Assembly (NCBI GenBank): GCA_035999765.1
Contig: CP108521.1
Location: 5,952,001-6,016,000, forward strand
Origin: Streptomyces sp. NBC_01231
Lineage (GTDB): Bacteria; Actinomycetota; Actinomycetes; Streptomycetales; Streptomycetaceae
Reading direction: 5' to 3'
Length of the DNA stretch: 64,000 nt
Below the pieces are notes generated by a model, which did not search any database, was not told the origin of the DNA, and worked only from the letters and a program-made list of their open reading frames with translations. The translations under genes were made by a program, and so were the position numbers. Of the stretch, positions 1 through 7,964 are shown one piece after another (position 1 is the stretch's first letter; each line of letters starts with the position of its first letter).

Positions 1-1
1 C

Positions 2-1258
2 CCGGCGGACACCGCCCGCCTCGTCCACGTCCTGCGCGGGCTGCGCGACCTGGGCAACACGGTCCTGGTGATCGAGCACGACCTGGACGTGCTGCGGGCA
101 GCGGACCACGTGGTCGACGTCGGCCCGGGAGCGGGCCGGGACGGCGGCCGGATCGTCGCCGAGGGCACACCGAAGGAGGTGGCGGCGGCGGAGGGTTCAC
201 CGACCGGGGCGTATCTGTCGGGACGGCTGCCCGCGCCGGTGTCGCGCGGACGCGGACGCGGTGACGCGGCGCTGGTGATCCGGGGTGCCCGGGCCCACAA
301 CCTCAAGGACGTCACCGTCGGGTTCCCGCTCGGCCGGCTGGTCACGGTCACCGGGCCGTCCGGTTCCGGCAAGTCCACGCTGCTGCTCGACATCCTCGAC
401 CGGGCCGCCCGCCGGCGCTTCAACGGGGCCGGGGACCGGCCGGGCGAGCACGACGGCATCGACGGCTGGGAGCACCTGGACAAGATCGTCACGGTCGACC
501 AGGAACCCGTCAGCCGCCTCCCGCGCTCCAACGCGGCCACCTACTCGGAGGCGTTCACCCCGATCCGGGAGGCGTTCGCGGCGCGGGCGGGGGGAGCGCT
601 CACGCCCGGCCACTTCTCCTTCAACACCGCCGGCGGGCGGTGCGAGCGCTGCGAGGGCGCCGGGGTGCTGTCCGTGCACATGCACTTCCTGCCCGCCGTG
701 TCGGTGCGCTGCCCCGCCTGCCGGGGCCGCCGCTTCCGGCCCGAGGTGCTGGCGGTCCGCTACGACGGCCACGACATCGCCGAGGTGCTGGAGGCCACCG
801 TCGACGAGGCGCTGACCCTGTTCAAGGACGTGCCCCCGGTCGCCACCCGGCTGGGCCGCATGGCGGACGTCGGACTCGGCTACCTCCCGCTCGGGCAGCC
901 CGCCCCCACCCTCTCCGGCGGTGAGGCCCAACGCCTCAAGCTGGCCAAGGAGTTGGGCCGCAAGCCCGGCGCCCGCACCCTCTACCTGCTCGACGAACCG
1001 ACCACCGGCCTGCACGCCGCCGACACCGCCCGCCTCCTCGACGTACTCCAACGCCTCGTCGACGCGGGCCACTCCGTCGTCACCATCGAACACAACCTGG
1101 ACGTGATGCGCGCCTCCGACTGGCTGATCGACCTGGGCCCCGGCGGCGGCAACAGCGGCGGCACGGTGGTCGCGGAGGGAACTCCGGAGGAGGTGGCGGG
1201 GGCGGAGGCCTCACGGACGGGCGGGTTCCTTCAACCCTGCCTCTCCAGCACCGCGTAG
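2..1258 (+). CDS. UvrA-like excinuclease ATPase, C-terminal part (5' end outside window)
   Basis: The reading frame is open from the first bases and ends at TAG 1256-1258, so only the C-terminal part of the gene is visible. It begins with the tail of a first ABC module (a VIEHDLDVLRAADH-like stretch) and continues into a complete second module. That module has a Walker A motif (GPSGSGKST, nt 352-378), a zinc-finger insertion with CxxC pairs at about 640-651 and 709-720, an ABC signature (SGGEAQRLKLAKEL, about 917-958) and a Walker B region (LLDEPTTGLH, about 988-1017). This is the UvrA layout. The compact zinc region fits the UvrA2/DrrC-like paralogues that streptomycetes carry beside true UvrA and that are linked to tolerance of DNA-binding drugs. 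The DNA-repair or resistance role is inferred from family. The gene is tail-to-tail with the next one, overlapping it by 28 bases. Confidence 0.9.
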   Translation, partial: PADTARLVHVLRGLRDLGNTVLVIEHDLDVLRAADHVVDVGPGAGRDGGRIVAEGTPKEVAAAEGSPTGAYLSGRLPAPVSRGRGRGDAALVIRGARAHNLKDVTVGFPLGRLVTVTGPSGSGKSTLLLDILDRAARRRFNGAGDRPGEHDGIDGWEHLDKIVTVDQEPVSRLPRSNAATYSEAFTPIREAFAARAGGALTPGHFSFNTAGGRCERCEGAGVLSVHMHFLPAVSVRCPACRGRRFRPEVLAVRYDGHDIAEVLEATVDEALTLFKDVPPVATRLGRMADVGLGYLPLGQPAPTLSGGEAQRLKLAKELGRKPGARTLYLLDEPTTGLHAADTARLLDVLQRLVDAGHSVVTIEHNLDVMRASDWLIDLGPGGGNSGGTVVAEGTPEEVAGAEASRTGGFLQPCLSSTA

Positions 1259-1872
1259 TCCGCGAAGCTACGGCGGTAGCGCGGGTGTCGGGTCTCCTGG
1301 GTGTGCCGGCGCTGCCACTCCTCGACCTCGTCCGGGGCCTGGCAGGGGCCCGAACCCGCCCCGCAGTCCGCCTCGTCGCCCGAGACGCAGTAGGCCTCGT
1401 ACTCCGGCTGCGCGGACGCGTCCTGCACGATCGAGTACGGCACGTACCGGAAGATCCGCCGTCCGGCGGCCGGCGTCCCGCCGTGCTCCCGGCCCTGGTG
1501 CTGGCGCAGCAGCACGTTCGCGTCCGTCTCCGCGCTCCCGTCGAAGGCGGCCCGCGCCTCGTCCCGGCGGGTCGCCAACTCCTCGCAGGCCGCGCACCCC
1601 GGCACCGGCGCGGGCGGCCGGCCCATGTCGACCGACTCCAGCGGCGGCGGTGTCCCCGCCCCCTCCCGCGACCGGTCGTTGGCCGCCCGTACGCCCGCGC
1701 TCAGCCGTTCCTCCAGCGTCGCCGCCCGGATCCGCGCCGGGTCCGCCTGCCACTCCCGGCCACCGCCGACGGGGCGCAGCATCACGTACGGGCCGACGCT
1801 GTCCTGGTACTCGCCCACCTTGCGCGTCTGCGGGTCGTAGACGAGCGTTCCCGGTTCCATCCGATCAGGCAT
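1231..1872 (-). CDS. Small three-module hypothetical protein with a C-terminal CvSGxexdCG-type domain (DUF7848-like)
   Basis: A 213-residue protein starting at ATG 1872-1870 with a GGGAG ribosome site 7 bases upstream. The longer frame that begins at 2163 has no such site. Three regions can be told apart. Residues 1-70 hold a GTLVYD..KVGEYQD..GPYVMLRPVGGGREWQA module. A central stretch has a CAAC motif and DANVLLRQHQ. The last 80 residues contain CVSGDEADCGA and HTQETRHPRYRR. I believe the last part matches the streptomycete DUF7848 family and that the first two parts also occur as separate small proteins, but I could not check this. It is divergent from the XRE regulator. Such small proteins are common beside XRE/DUF397 pairs. 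Function unknown. Confidence 0.75.
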   Translation of the reverse strand: MPDRMEPGTLVYDPQTRKVGEYQDSVGPYVMLRPVGGGREWQADPARIRAATLEERLSAGVRAANDRSREGAGTPPPLESVDMGRPPAPVPGCAACEELATRRDEARAAFDGSAETDANVLLRQHQGREHGGTPAAGRRIFRYVPYSIVQDASAQPEYEAYCVSGDEADCGAGSGPCQAPDEVEEWQRRHTQETRHPRYRRSFADYAVLERQG

Positions 1873-1984
1873 GTGCAACTCCCGACACCTTCCGTAACTC
1901 TGGGTGTATCGAGCGTCGCGCACGGGAACGGGGCGTTTCAACGTCTGGCGCGTGCCAGTGGGTCTTTGACACGGAGGGGACGCG

Positions 1985-2932
1985 GTGACGCGGCGCAATG
2001 CGGAGGGAGCGGCGGGGGTGACGAGCGCCGACCTGTTCGGCGAGGTGCTCCGGCACTTCCGCGAGTCGGCCCTGCTCACGCAGGACGGGCTGGCCAAGGA
2101 GATCCCCTGCGACCGCTCGCACGTGGCCCGGGTGGAGGCGGGGACGCGGGTACCGCAGGACACGTTCGCGAAGAAGTGCGACGAAGTGCTGGGTACGGGT
2201 GGGGTGTTGGCGCGGTTGTGGGGGAAGGTCGACTGGTATCCGCAGGTGGAGCATCCGGACTGGTTCGAGCGGCGCGCTCGTATGGATGCGGAGGCCGTTG
2301 CCGTGCGCGCCTATCAGACGCAGGTCATTCCGGGCCTGTTGCAGACGCCGGACTACGCGAAGGCGCTGTTCTCGCGGCGCCTTGGGAACGCGGACGAGGT
2401 GGAGGACCGTGTCCGGGCGCGGCTCAGCCGTCAACAGCGGTTCTACATCGAGGGCGGCCCCTTCTATCTGGTTGTGCTGGACGAGAGCTGTCTGCGGAAC
2501 GTGGTGGGCGGTCCGGCCGTGATGCGAGACCAGTGTGCGCACCTGCTGAACGTGGGTCGGCTGCCCAACATCCGTATCCAGATGGCCCCGGCCGACTGCC
2601 CTGACGCTGACCGCCCCGACGCCTCGCTGTCGTTGATCGACATGCCCGACGGGCACCACTGGGTGTACTCGGAGTCGCTGGACCGTGGCCATTTCAATGA
2701 CGATCCGGCCCTCTTCGCGCAGCACGGCCGGACCTATGATGTGCTCCGGGCGGACGTCCTGTCAGCCCCTGAGTCCGCCGCTCTGATCAGCGACGTGATG
2801 GAAGGGTATGAGCATCATGAACAGCCACGATCTGAGCGCGGCGACCTGGATCAAGAGCACCTACAGCGGCGCCAACGGCGGCGACTGCGTCGAGGTGGCC
2901 CCCCGTTTCCCCGCCGCCGTCCCCGTCCGTGA
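1985..2932 (+). CDS. XRE-family regulator with helix-turn-helix and DUF5753 domain
   Basis: Starts at GTG 1985 with GGAGGGG five bases upstream. An N-terminal XRE helix-turn-helix (about residues 17-70, with SHVARVEAGTRVPQ) is followed by a DUF5753 domain (about 95-270; YQTQVIPGLLQTPDYA and WVYSESL are typical). In streptomycetes these cytoplasmic regulators pair with a DUF397 protein encoded directly downstream, and some pairs affect development. Here the expected end is missing. The frame runs on for about 40 Arg/Pro-rich residues and overlaps the DUF397 gene out of frame by 125 bases. The tail reads like an out-of-frame translation of the neighbour, so the original stop may have been lost. 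The gene is divergent from 1231-1872, with a 112-base shared promoter region. Confidence 0.9.
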   Translation: MTRRNAEGAAGVTSADLFGEVLRHFRESALLTQDGLAKEIPCDRSHVARVEAGTRVPQDTFAKKCDEVLGTGGVLARLWGKVDWYPQVEHPDWFERRARMDAEAVAVRAYQTQVIPGLLQTPDYAKALFSRRLGNADEVEDRVRARLSRQQRFYIEGGPFYLVVLDESCLRNVVGGPAVMRDQCAHLLNVGRLPNIRIQMAPADCPDADRPDASLSLIDMPDGHHWVYSESLDRGHFNDDPALFAQHGRTYDVLRADVLSAPESAALISDVMEGYEHHEQPRSERGDLDQEHLQRRQRRRLRRGGPPFPRRRPRP

Positions 2933-3008
2933 CAGCAAGAACCCTGACGGCGCCGTCCTCCTGGTCTCCCGCACCGCCTGGGCCGCCTTCACCTCTGCTC
3001 TGCGCTGA
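2808..3008 (+). CDS. DUF397 domain protein paired with the XRE regulator
   Basis: A 66-residue protein covering a whole DUF397 domain: WIKSTYSGANGGDCVEVA near the N-terminus, then VPVRDSKNPDGAVLLV and AWAAF near the end. Two starts are possible, ATG 2808 and ATG 2817; the GGAAGGG at about 2799-2805 is better spaced for 2817. It lies inside the 3' end of the XRE gene in another frame, so translational coupling is likely. DUF397 proteins are the usual partners of XRE/DUF5753 regulators in actinomycetes. Their biochemical role is poorly known. The 3' end overlaps the convergent quinone oxidoreductase gene by 20 bases. Confidence 0.88.
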   Translation: MSIMNSHDLSAATWIKSTYSGANGGDCVEVAPRFPAAVPVRDSKNPDGAVLLVSRTAWAAFTSALR

Positions 3009-3975
3009 CCCGGAGCAACAGCTTCCCCATGCTCGTCCGCGACCCCATCAACCGGTGGGCCTCCGCCGCATCCGACAGCGCGAACTCCGCCGTGACCGGC
3101 AGGGACACCGTGCCGTCGGCCACCGTGGCGAAGGCGCGTTCGGAGAGGGCTCGTAGAGCGTCGGGGGCGGTCTTCGCGAGGGTGAGGATGGAGAATCCGC
3201 TCACCGAGAGGCCGTACGGGTACAGCTCCGGCTGACCCACGTGCCACGGCTCGGCCCCGCTCGCGTTGCCGAAGGAGACCAGCCGGCCGAAGACGGCCAG
3301 GGAGGCCAGGGAGGCGCGGAGGGTGTCACCGCCCACCGGGTCCAGGGCCAGGTCGACGCCCCGGCCGCCGGTCGCCTCCCGTACCGCCTTGTCGAAGTCG
3401 CCGACGAAGACCTCGTCGTAGCCGTGCTCGCGGGCGTACGCGGCCTTCGGCTCGGCCGACACCACGCCGTACACCGCGCCAGCGCCCGCCGCCTTCGCCA
3501 ACTGGCCGACAGCCGTGCCGATGCCGCCCGCCGCGCCCTGGACGAGGACGCTCTCGCCGGGCTGGAGCCGGCCGACCTCGTGGACGAGGGCGTGCGCCGT
3601 CGGCAGGACCGCCGGGAGGGTCGCGCCCGTGCGCAGGTCGACCCCGCGCGGCAACGGGAAGACCGTTGCCGCGTCCACGACAGCCACCTCCGCGTAGGCA
3701 CCGCCCTCCGTCAACGCGGCGGTCACCTCCTGGCCCACGGTGAGCCCCTCGACACCCTCGCCGAGCGCCCGGACCCGCCCGGAGACCTCCAGGCCGGGAC
3801 GGAAGGGGAGGGCGGGCACGCGGTAGCCGTCCGAACGGGCCTTGAGATCGGCGAAGTTCACCCCGGCGTACGCCACGTCGACGCTCACCTGGCCGGGGCC
3901 CGGCTGGGGGATCTCCACCTCCACGGTCCTCAGGGCCTCGGGACCGCCGTACTCCTGGATCTCGATCGCGCGCAT
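2989..3975 (-). CDS. Zinc-type NADPH:quinone oxidoreductase family protein (MDR superfamily)
   Basis: A 328-residue protein read from ATG 3975-3973, with GGGG about 8 bases upstream. Longer frames reach into the operator and are not supported. It has the GroES-like N-terminal domain of medium-chain dehydrogenases (AGVNFADLKARSDGY, PFRPGLEVSGRV) and a Rossmann domain with GAAGGIGTAVGQLA near residue 150. No structural or catalytic zinc cysteines are visible, as in the quinone oxidoreductase (QOR) branch that reduces quinones or enones with NADPH. The gene is divergent from an ArsR-type regulator and shares with it a 36-bp symmetric operator at 4014-4049, so it is probably the regulator's main target. 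The substrate cannot be predicted. Confidence 0.88.
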   Translation of the reverse strand: MRAIEIQEYGGPEALRTVEVEIPQPGPGQVSVDVAYAGVNFADLKARSDGYRVPALPFRPGLEVSGRVRALGEGVEGLTVGQEVTAALTEGGAYAEVAVVDAATVFPLPRGVDLRTGATLPAVLPTAHALVHEVGRLQPGESVLVQGAAGGIGTAVGQLAKAAGAGAVYGVVSAEPKAAYAREHGYDEVFVGDFDKAVREATGGRGVDLALDPVGGDTLRASLASLAVFGRLVSFGNASGAEPWHVGQPELYPYGLSVSGFSILTLAKTAPDALRALSERAFATVADGTVSLPVTAEFALSDAAEAHRLMGSRTSMGKLLLRVSAEQR

Positions 3976-4013
3976 GCCACATCCCCGGCTCGACAGCCCC
4001 GTAAGACTGTTCA

Positions 4014-4049
4014 ATGAAAAGCGAACACTCCGGAGTGTATGGTTTTCAT
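4014..4049. promoter_or_regulatory. 36-bp interrupted palindrome, likely operator of the ArsR-type regulator
   Basis: Outer arms ATGAAAA (4014-4020) and TTTTCAT (4043-4049) and the perfect inner palindrome ACACTCCGGAGTGT (4025-4038) share the same centre. The site lies between the divergent quinone oxidoreductase and ArsR-type genes, where a repressor of both would bind. A related half-site, GAACACTCGG, follows at about 4051-4060. Operator function is inferred from symmetry and position. Confidence 0.7.
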
Positions 4050-4085
4050 CGAACACTCGGCAAGGCGTACGGGAAGGAGTCGGCC

Positions 4086-4424
4086 GTGGCAGAGCGCACC
4101 GTCCGTCATCGGGCCGCACCCGAGCACATCCACCCCGACGACGTCCCGGTGCTCACCGTGCTCGCCGCCCTCGCCGACCCCGTACGGCTCAGCCTGGTCC
4201 GGGAGTTGGCGGGTTCGCCCGACTGGTCGCGGGCCTGCGGCAGCTTCGACGTGCCCGTCGGCAAGGCCGCCCTCAGCCACCACTTCACCGTGCTGCGCGG
4301 GGCCGGCCTCGTCGAGCAGCGCGACGAGGGGCCCAGGCGCGTCAACCGCCTCCGCCGCGAGGAGTTCGACGCCCGCTTCCCGGGACTGCTGGCCTTGGTG
4401 CTGCGCGACCGGACCGAAAACTGA
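4086..4424 (+). CDS. ArsR/SmtB-type winged-helix transcriptional repressor
   Basis: A 112-residue protein from GTG 4086, preceded by GGAAGGAG at 4073-4080. An earlier in-frame ATG at 4014 lies inside the operator and is unlikely. The core LTVLAALADPVRLSLVRELAG followed by ALSHHFTVLRGAGLVEQRDEG is the ArsR-type wHTH, with the recognition helix around SHHFTVL. No CxC metal-binding motif is visible in the DNA-binding helix, so the signal may be organic or redox rather than a metal. Its divergent neighbour is a quinone oxidoreductase and they share a symmetric operator. This suggests a local switch that responds to quinones or electrophiles, as in other ArsR- or MarR-type QOR pairs. The signal is inferred. 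Confidence 0.88.
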   Translation: MAERTVRHRAAPEHIHPDDVPVLTVLAALADPVRLSLVRELAGSPDWSRACGSFDVPVGKAALSHHFTVLRGAGLVEQRDEGPRRVNRLRREEFDARFPGLLALVLRDRTEN

Positions 4425-4437
4425 CCAATGGTCGACC

Positions 4438-4456
4438 TGTCGTACTGTGTACGACA
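4438..4456. promoter_or_regulatory. 8-bp inverted repeat TGTCGTAC-TGT-GTACGACA before the kinase gene
   Basis: The arms 4438-4445 and 4449-4456 match perfectly across a 3-base centre. The site lies 76 bases upstream of the kinase GTG and 14 bases after the ArsR-type stop. It could be a regulator-binding site in the kinase promoter or a short hairpin. A GTAC-centred palindrome resembles TetR-type sites. No direct evidence separates these options. Confidence 0.45.
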
Positions 4457-4532
4457 TTTCGACGAACTGGAATGCGGTTCCCCTATGCTGGGCCTGCCCG
4501 CACAGGCAGAAGTCGCACGCCGGGAGGCATTT

Positions 4533-6548
4533 GTGTCAGCGCTGGAGCCGGACGACCCGCGCTCCGTCGGGGACTACCGGATAGTGAGCCGGCTCGGCGC
4601 GGGCGGCATGGGCCGGGTCTACCTGGGGCGTTCGCCGGGTGGGCGGCTCGTCGCCGTGAAGGTCGTACACGCCGAGCTGCTGCGCCGGCCCGAGTTCCGC
4701 TCCCGCTTCCGCCGCGAGGTCCAGGCGGCCCGGCTGGTCAGCGGGGCCTTCACCGCCCCGGTCATCGACGCCGACCCGGACGCGCCCCTGCCGTGGCTGG
4801 TCACCAGCTACATCGCCGGGCCCTCGCTGGAACAGGCGGTCGCCGAACAAGGGCCGCTCGGCGCGAGAGCGGTACTGGCGCTGGCGGCCGGGCTGGCCGA
4901 GGCGTTGGTGTCGATCCACTCCGTGAGCCTCGTCCACCGCGACCTCAAGCCCTCCAACGTGCTGCTCGCCGAGGACGGCCCGCGTGTCATCGACTTCGGG
5001 ATCGTCCGCAGTGTCGAGGCCGACTCGATCACCCGGACCGGGCACATGGCCGGCTCGCCCGGGTTCATGGCCCCGGAGCAGGTCAGCGGCGACGAGATCA
5101 CCCCGGCCAGCGACGTCTTCTGCCTGGGCGCGGTCCTGGCGTTCGCGGCGACCGGCGGCAACCCCTTCGGCGGCGGGCCGACCCCCGCGCTCCTCTACCG
5201 CGTCGTGCACAACGAACCCGACGTGGGCGCCGTCGCCGACCCGACCCTGCGCGCCCTGATCTCCGCCTGCCTGGCCAAGGACCCGGCCCGCCGCCCCAGC
5301 CCGCGCGAGATCCTCACCCGGGTCGGCCCGACGAACGGCGAGAGCACGACGGCCCTGCGGCGCGTCGGCCAGTGGCCTCCCGCTGTCGCCCCCGACCCCG
5401 CCGGTTCGTTCGGCACCGACCCCGCCGCCCACACCGACATGCTGCCGCGCAACGGCCACGCCGATCCGTCGGTGGACCCTTCACCGGGTCCGTTGCCCGA
5501 CGCGGTCGATCCCCGGGCCGCCTCGATCCCGCACCAGGCCACGGGCCGCACACAGACGGCGCCTCCGGAGCCTGCGCATCCGCAGACGGCGCACCCGGAG
5601 CCTGCGCATCCGCAGCCGTCGTACGGGCAGCCGCCTTATTCGCAGCCCGTCCACCCGCAGCCCGCGCACCCGCAAGCGGCGTACCCACCCACCCGCGTCC
5701 ACCCGACGCACCCGACCCCGCACCCGGACTCCACCCAGCCGCCACGGCCCGGCACGCCGGGTGGCCCGTCGTCCGGGCGCGGTGACCGTGAGGGCCGTAG
5801 CCGTCGGGCCTTCCTGCTCTCCGGCGTCGGGGCGGTCGCCGCGGTCGGGGTGGGGGCCGGGATCTGGCTCACCCGGCCCGCCGAGGACAAGAGCGGCGAC
5901 GCGGAACGGACCGGCGCCTCACCCTCGCCCTCCGCCCGCCTCGCGGAACCCGTCGCCGCCTGGCCCCTGAACGAGACCTCCGGGGTGCTCGCACGGGACA
6001 CCGCCGGCGGCAACGACGGCACCGCCACCGGGGTCCGATGGCTGACCGGTGACGGCGGCGGGGCAGAGTTCGACGGCACCGGCAGCCAGATCATCACGGA
6101 CGGCCCGGTGCTGAAGACCGGCGCCGGCCGCAGCTTCACGGTCGCGGCCTGGGTCCGCCTCTCCGCCGTGCCGGGCTTCTTCGCGACCGCCGTCAGCCAG
6201 GACACCACCAAGGCCAGCGGTTTCTACCTGCAGTACTCCAGCGCCGAGAAGCGCTGGGCCTTTGCTCGCCCCGGCACCCGCGCCGTCGGCTACACCGCGC
6301 CGGCCGCCGACGTCTGGACCCACCTGGTCGGCGTCTGCGACGGCCCGGCCGGCAAGCTGCGGTTGTACGTCGACGGCGTCCAGGAAGCGGCCGTCGAGGA
6401 CACCGAACCGATCCCCGCCCCCGGCGCCCTCGTGATCGGGCGGGCCACCCACGACGGACAGCCCAGCGACTTCTTCCCCGGCGCCATCAGAAACGTGCGC
6501 GTCTTCGACCGGGCCCTCACCTCCGCCCGCGTCAAAACCCTCAAGTGA
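4533..6548 (+). CDS. Membrane Ser/Thr protein kinase with extracytoplasmic LamG-like domain
   Basis: Starts at GTG 4533 with GGGAGG five bases upstream; 671 residues. The N-terminal Hanks-type kinase is complete: Gly-rich loop LGAGGMGRV (21-29), Lys43, Glu62, HRDLKPSN (135-142), DFG (154-156) and an APE-like MAPEQ segment. A linker rich in Pro, His and Gln follows (about 290-420). One membrane segment at about 425-448 opens with SRRAFLL, which resembles a twin-arginine export motif. The C-terminal 200 residues form a LamG/concanavalin-like sandwich (WPLNETSG, FTVAAWVRL, RLYVDGVQEA, IGRATHDGQ). This layout suggests that an outside glycan or protein is sensed by the LamG part and passed to the kinase. 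Within the linker a 30-bp unit is repeated at 5553-5612. Confidence 0.9.
   Translation: MSALEPDDPRSVGDYRIVSRLGAGGMGRVYLGRSPGGRLVAVKVVHAELLRRPEFRSRFRREVQAARLVSGAFTAPVIDADPDAPLPWLVTSYIAGPSLEQAVAEQGPLGARAVLALAAGLAEALVSIHSVSLVHRDLKPSNVLLAEDGPRVIDFGIVRSVEADSITRTGHMAGSPGFMAPEQVSGDEITPASDVFCLGAVLAFAATGGNPFGGGPTPALLYRVVHNEPDVGAVADPTLRALISACLAKDPARRPSPREILTRVGPTNGESTTALRRVGQWPPAVAPDPAGSFGTDPAAHTDMLPRNGHADPSVDPSPGPLPDAVDPRAASIPHQATGRTQTAPPEPAHPQTAHPEPAHPQPSYGQPPYSQPVHPQPAHPQAAYPPTRVHPTHPTPHPDSTQPPRPGTPGGPSSGRGDREGRSRRAFLLSGVGAVAAVGVGAGIWLTRPAEDKSGDAERTGASPSPSARLAEPVAAWPLNETSGVLARDTAGGNDGTATGVRWLTGDGGGAEFDGTGSQIITDGPVLKTGAGRSFTVAAWVRLSAVPGFFATAVSQDTTKASGFYLQYSSAEKRWAFARPGTRAVGYTAPAADVWTHLVGVCDGPAGKLRLYVDGVQEAAVEDTEPIPAPGALVIGRATHDGQPSDFFPGAIRNVRVFDRALTSARVKTLK
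5553..5612 (+). repeat. Two 30-bp tandem units in the kinase linker
   Basis: Units 5553-5582 and 5583-5612 differ at a few bases around positions 11-13 of the unit and encode a Pro/His-rich segment (PEPAHPQ repeats). They extend the disordered linker between kinase and membrane segment, whose length may vary between strains. Confidence 0.75.
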
Positions 6549-6566
6549 CCTGCGGGGCGTGCGGAT

Positions 6567-7964
6567 TCACACCCGGGACCCCAGCCGCCCCCGCAGCGCC
6601 GCGTACAGCCCCGCGCTCACCGCGAACCCGACCAGCGGGGTGCTGTCCCCGAAGGACGGCCAGTGCTCGGGTACCCAGCCGACGTACTTCTCCTGGTTGG
6701 AGAAGAGCGGAACGGACACCGCCACGCCGATCAACAGGGCGGCGACACCGGGCCAGTTGGTGAAGGCGCGGTCGCCGAGGCGGGCGGCCAGTACCTCGTC
6801 GCTCGTCGTACGGCCCTGGAGCCACCGCTCGACCAGGACGACCCCGAGCCACGGTCCCACCCAGTAGGCGATGACGAGCAGGAAGGCCTCGTACGCCGAG
6901 CCCGCGTCCGACAGGGACGCCCACGCGGCCGCCGTACCGGCGACTCCGGACAGCACGACCAGCGCGCCGCGGCCCAGCCAGGACGGGAGCTTCAGGCCGA
7001 GGGAGCTGATCGAGATGGCGGAGGAGTAGACGTTCAGGGCGTTCGCGGAGACCGCGCCGAGGATGATGGCGAGCAGCACCAGGTCGCCCAGCCAGCCGGG
7101 GAGATGACCGGTGAAGGCCGCCGTGGGGGTGGCGTTCTTCGGGGCCACGATCGTCGCGGAGGCCGCTCCGATGACGGCCACCACGGCGACCGACACGAAC
7201 AGGCCGACCGCCGGGTAGAGGACCGTCCTGAACTTGCTTGCCGTACGCGGCAGATAGCGCGAGTAGTCCGTGGCGTACGGGTTCCAGCCCGCCGTGTACC
7301 CCCAGGCCGCGCTGAACGCCAGCAGGAAGCCGCCGATGCCGCCGCCCGCGCCGCTCCCGCCAAGGTTGGCGTCCTTGAAGGTCCACACCCCGGCCAGCAG
7401 GAAGATCACCGCGAGCGCCGGGAACGCGTACTTCTCGAAGACGTGGACGAAGTTGTGGCCGATGAAGCCGATCAGGATCTCCGCCGCCACCACGAGCAGC
7501 AGCGAGGGCAGCGGACGCAGTCCCGTCAGCGTGTTCAGCGCGAAGGCCGCGCTGACGCTGTTGACCGCGAACCAACCCACGCCCGCGACCACCGCGTTGA
7601 CGCCGGACGGCAGCACGTTGCCCTGGTGACCGAAGGAGAACCGGCCGATCACCATCTGCGGTACCCCGAACCGGGGCCCGTCCAGGGAGAGCACGCCCTG
7701 GGCGATCGCCCCGACCGCGGTGCCGAGGAGGATGGCGGCGGTCGCCTGCCAGAAGCTCAGACCGAAGAAGAGGACCGAGATCACGCCGATGTAGAGGGTC
7801 GCGAACTCGATGTTGGGGGACGCCCAGGTCCACAGGAGCTGGAGCGGGGAGCCATGGCGTTCGGCGTCGGGGATCGGGTCCGAGCCTGCCGTCTCGACTG
7901 CGATGACCTTGTCACCGTAGGCGGGAGCGAGGGTGCCGGCGGAGTCGGCGGGAGCAGTCGTCAT
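6567..7964 (-). CDS. NCS1-family purine/cytosine permease
   Basis: A 465-residue polytopic membrane protein with about 12 hydrophobic segments. NCS1 features are clear: WTWASPNIEFATLYIGV in helix 1, QMVIGRFSFGHQGNVLP in helix 3, and GWNPYATDYSRYLPRTAS in the helix 6 region. These match cytosine/purine permeases (CodB and related), which bring nucleobases or related compounds into the cell with H+ or Na+. The start at ATG 7964 has no strong ribosome site, but an upstream extension is not supported. It converges with the kinase gene. No salvage enzyme lies next to it, so the substrate remains open (cytosine, purine, allantoin or hydantoin types exist in the family). Confidence 0.9.
   Translation of the reverse strand: MTTAPADSAGTLAPAYGDKVIAVETAGSDPIPDAERHGSPLQLLWTWASPNIEFATLYIGVISVLFFGLSFWQATAAILLGTAVGAIAQGVLSLDGPRFGVPQMVIGRFSFGHQGNVLPSGVNAVVAGVGWFAVNSVSAAFALNTLTGLRPLPSLLLVVAAEILIGFIGHNFVHVFEKYAFPALAVIFLLAGVWTFKDANLGGSGAGGGIGGFLLAFSAAWGYTAGWNPYATDYSRYLPRTASKFRTVLYPAVGLFVSVAVVAVIGAASATIVAPKNATPTAAFTGHLPGWLGDLVLLAIILGAVSANALNVYSSAISISSLGLKLPSWLGRGALVVLSGVAGTAAAWASLSDAGSAYEAFLLVIAYWVGPWLGVVLVERWLQGRTTSDEVLAARLGDRAFTNWPGVAALLIGVAVSVPLFSNQEKYVGWVPEHWPSFGDSTPLVGFAVSAGLYAALRGRLGSRV

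Noticed and set aside
5314..5745. Minus-strand frames within the kinase linker
   Set aside because: They come from the repetitive Pro/His-rich coding DNA of the kinase and show no family features.
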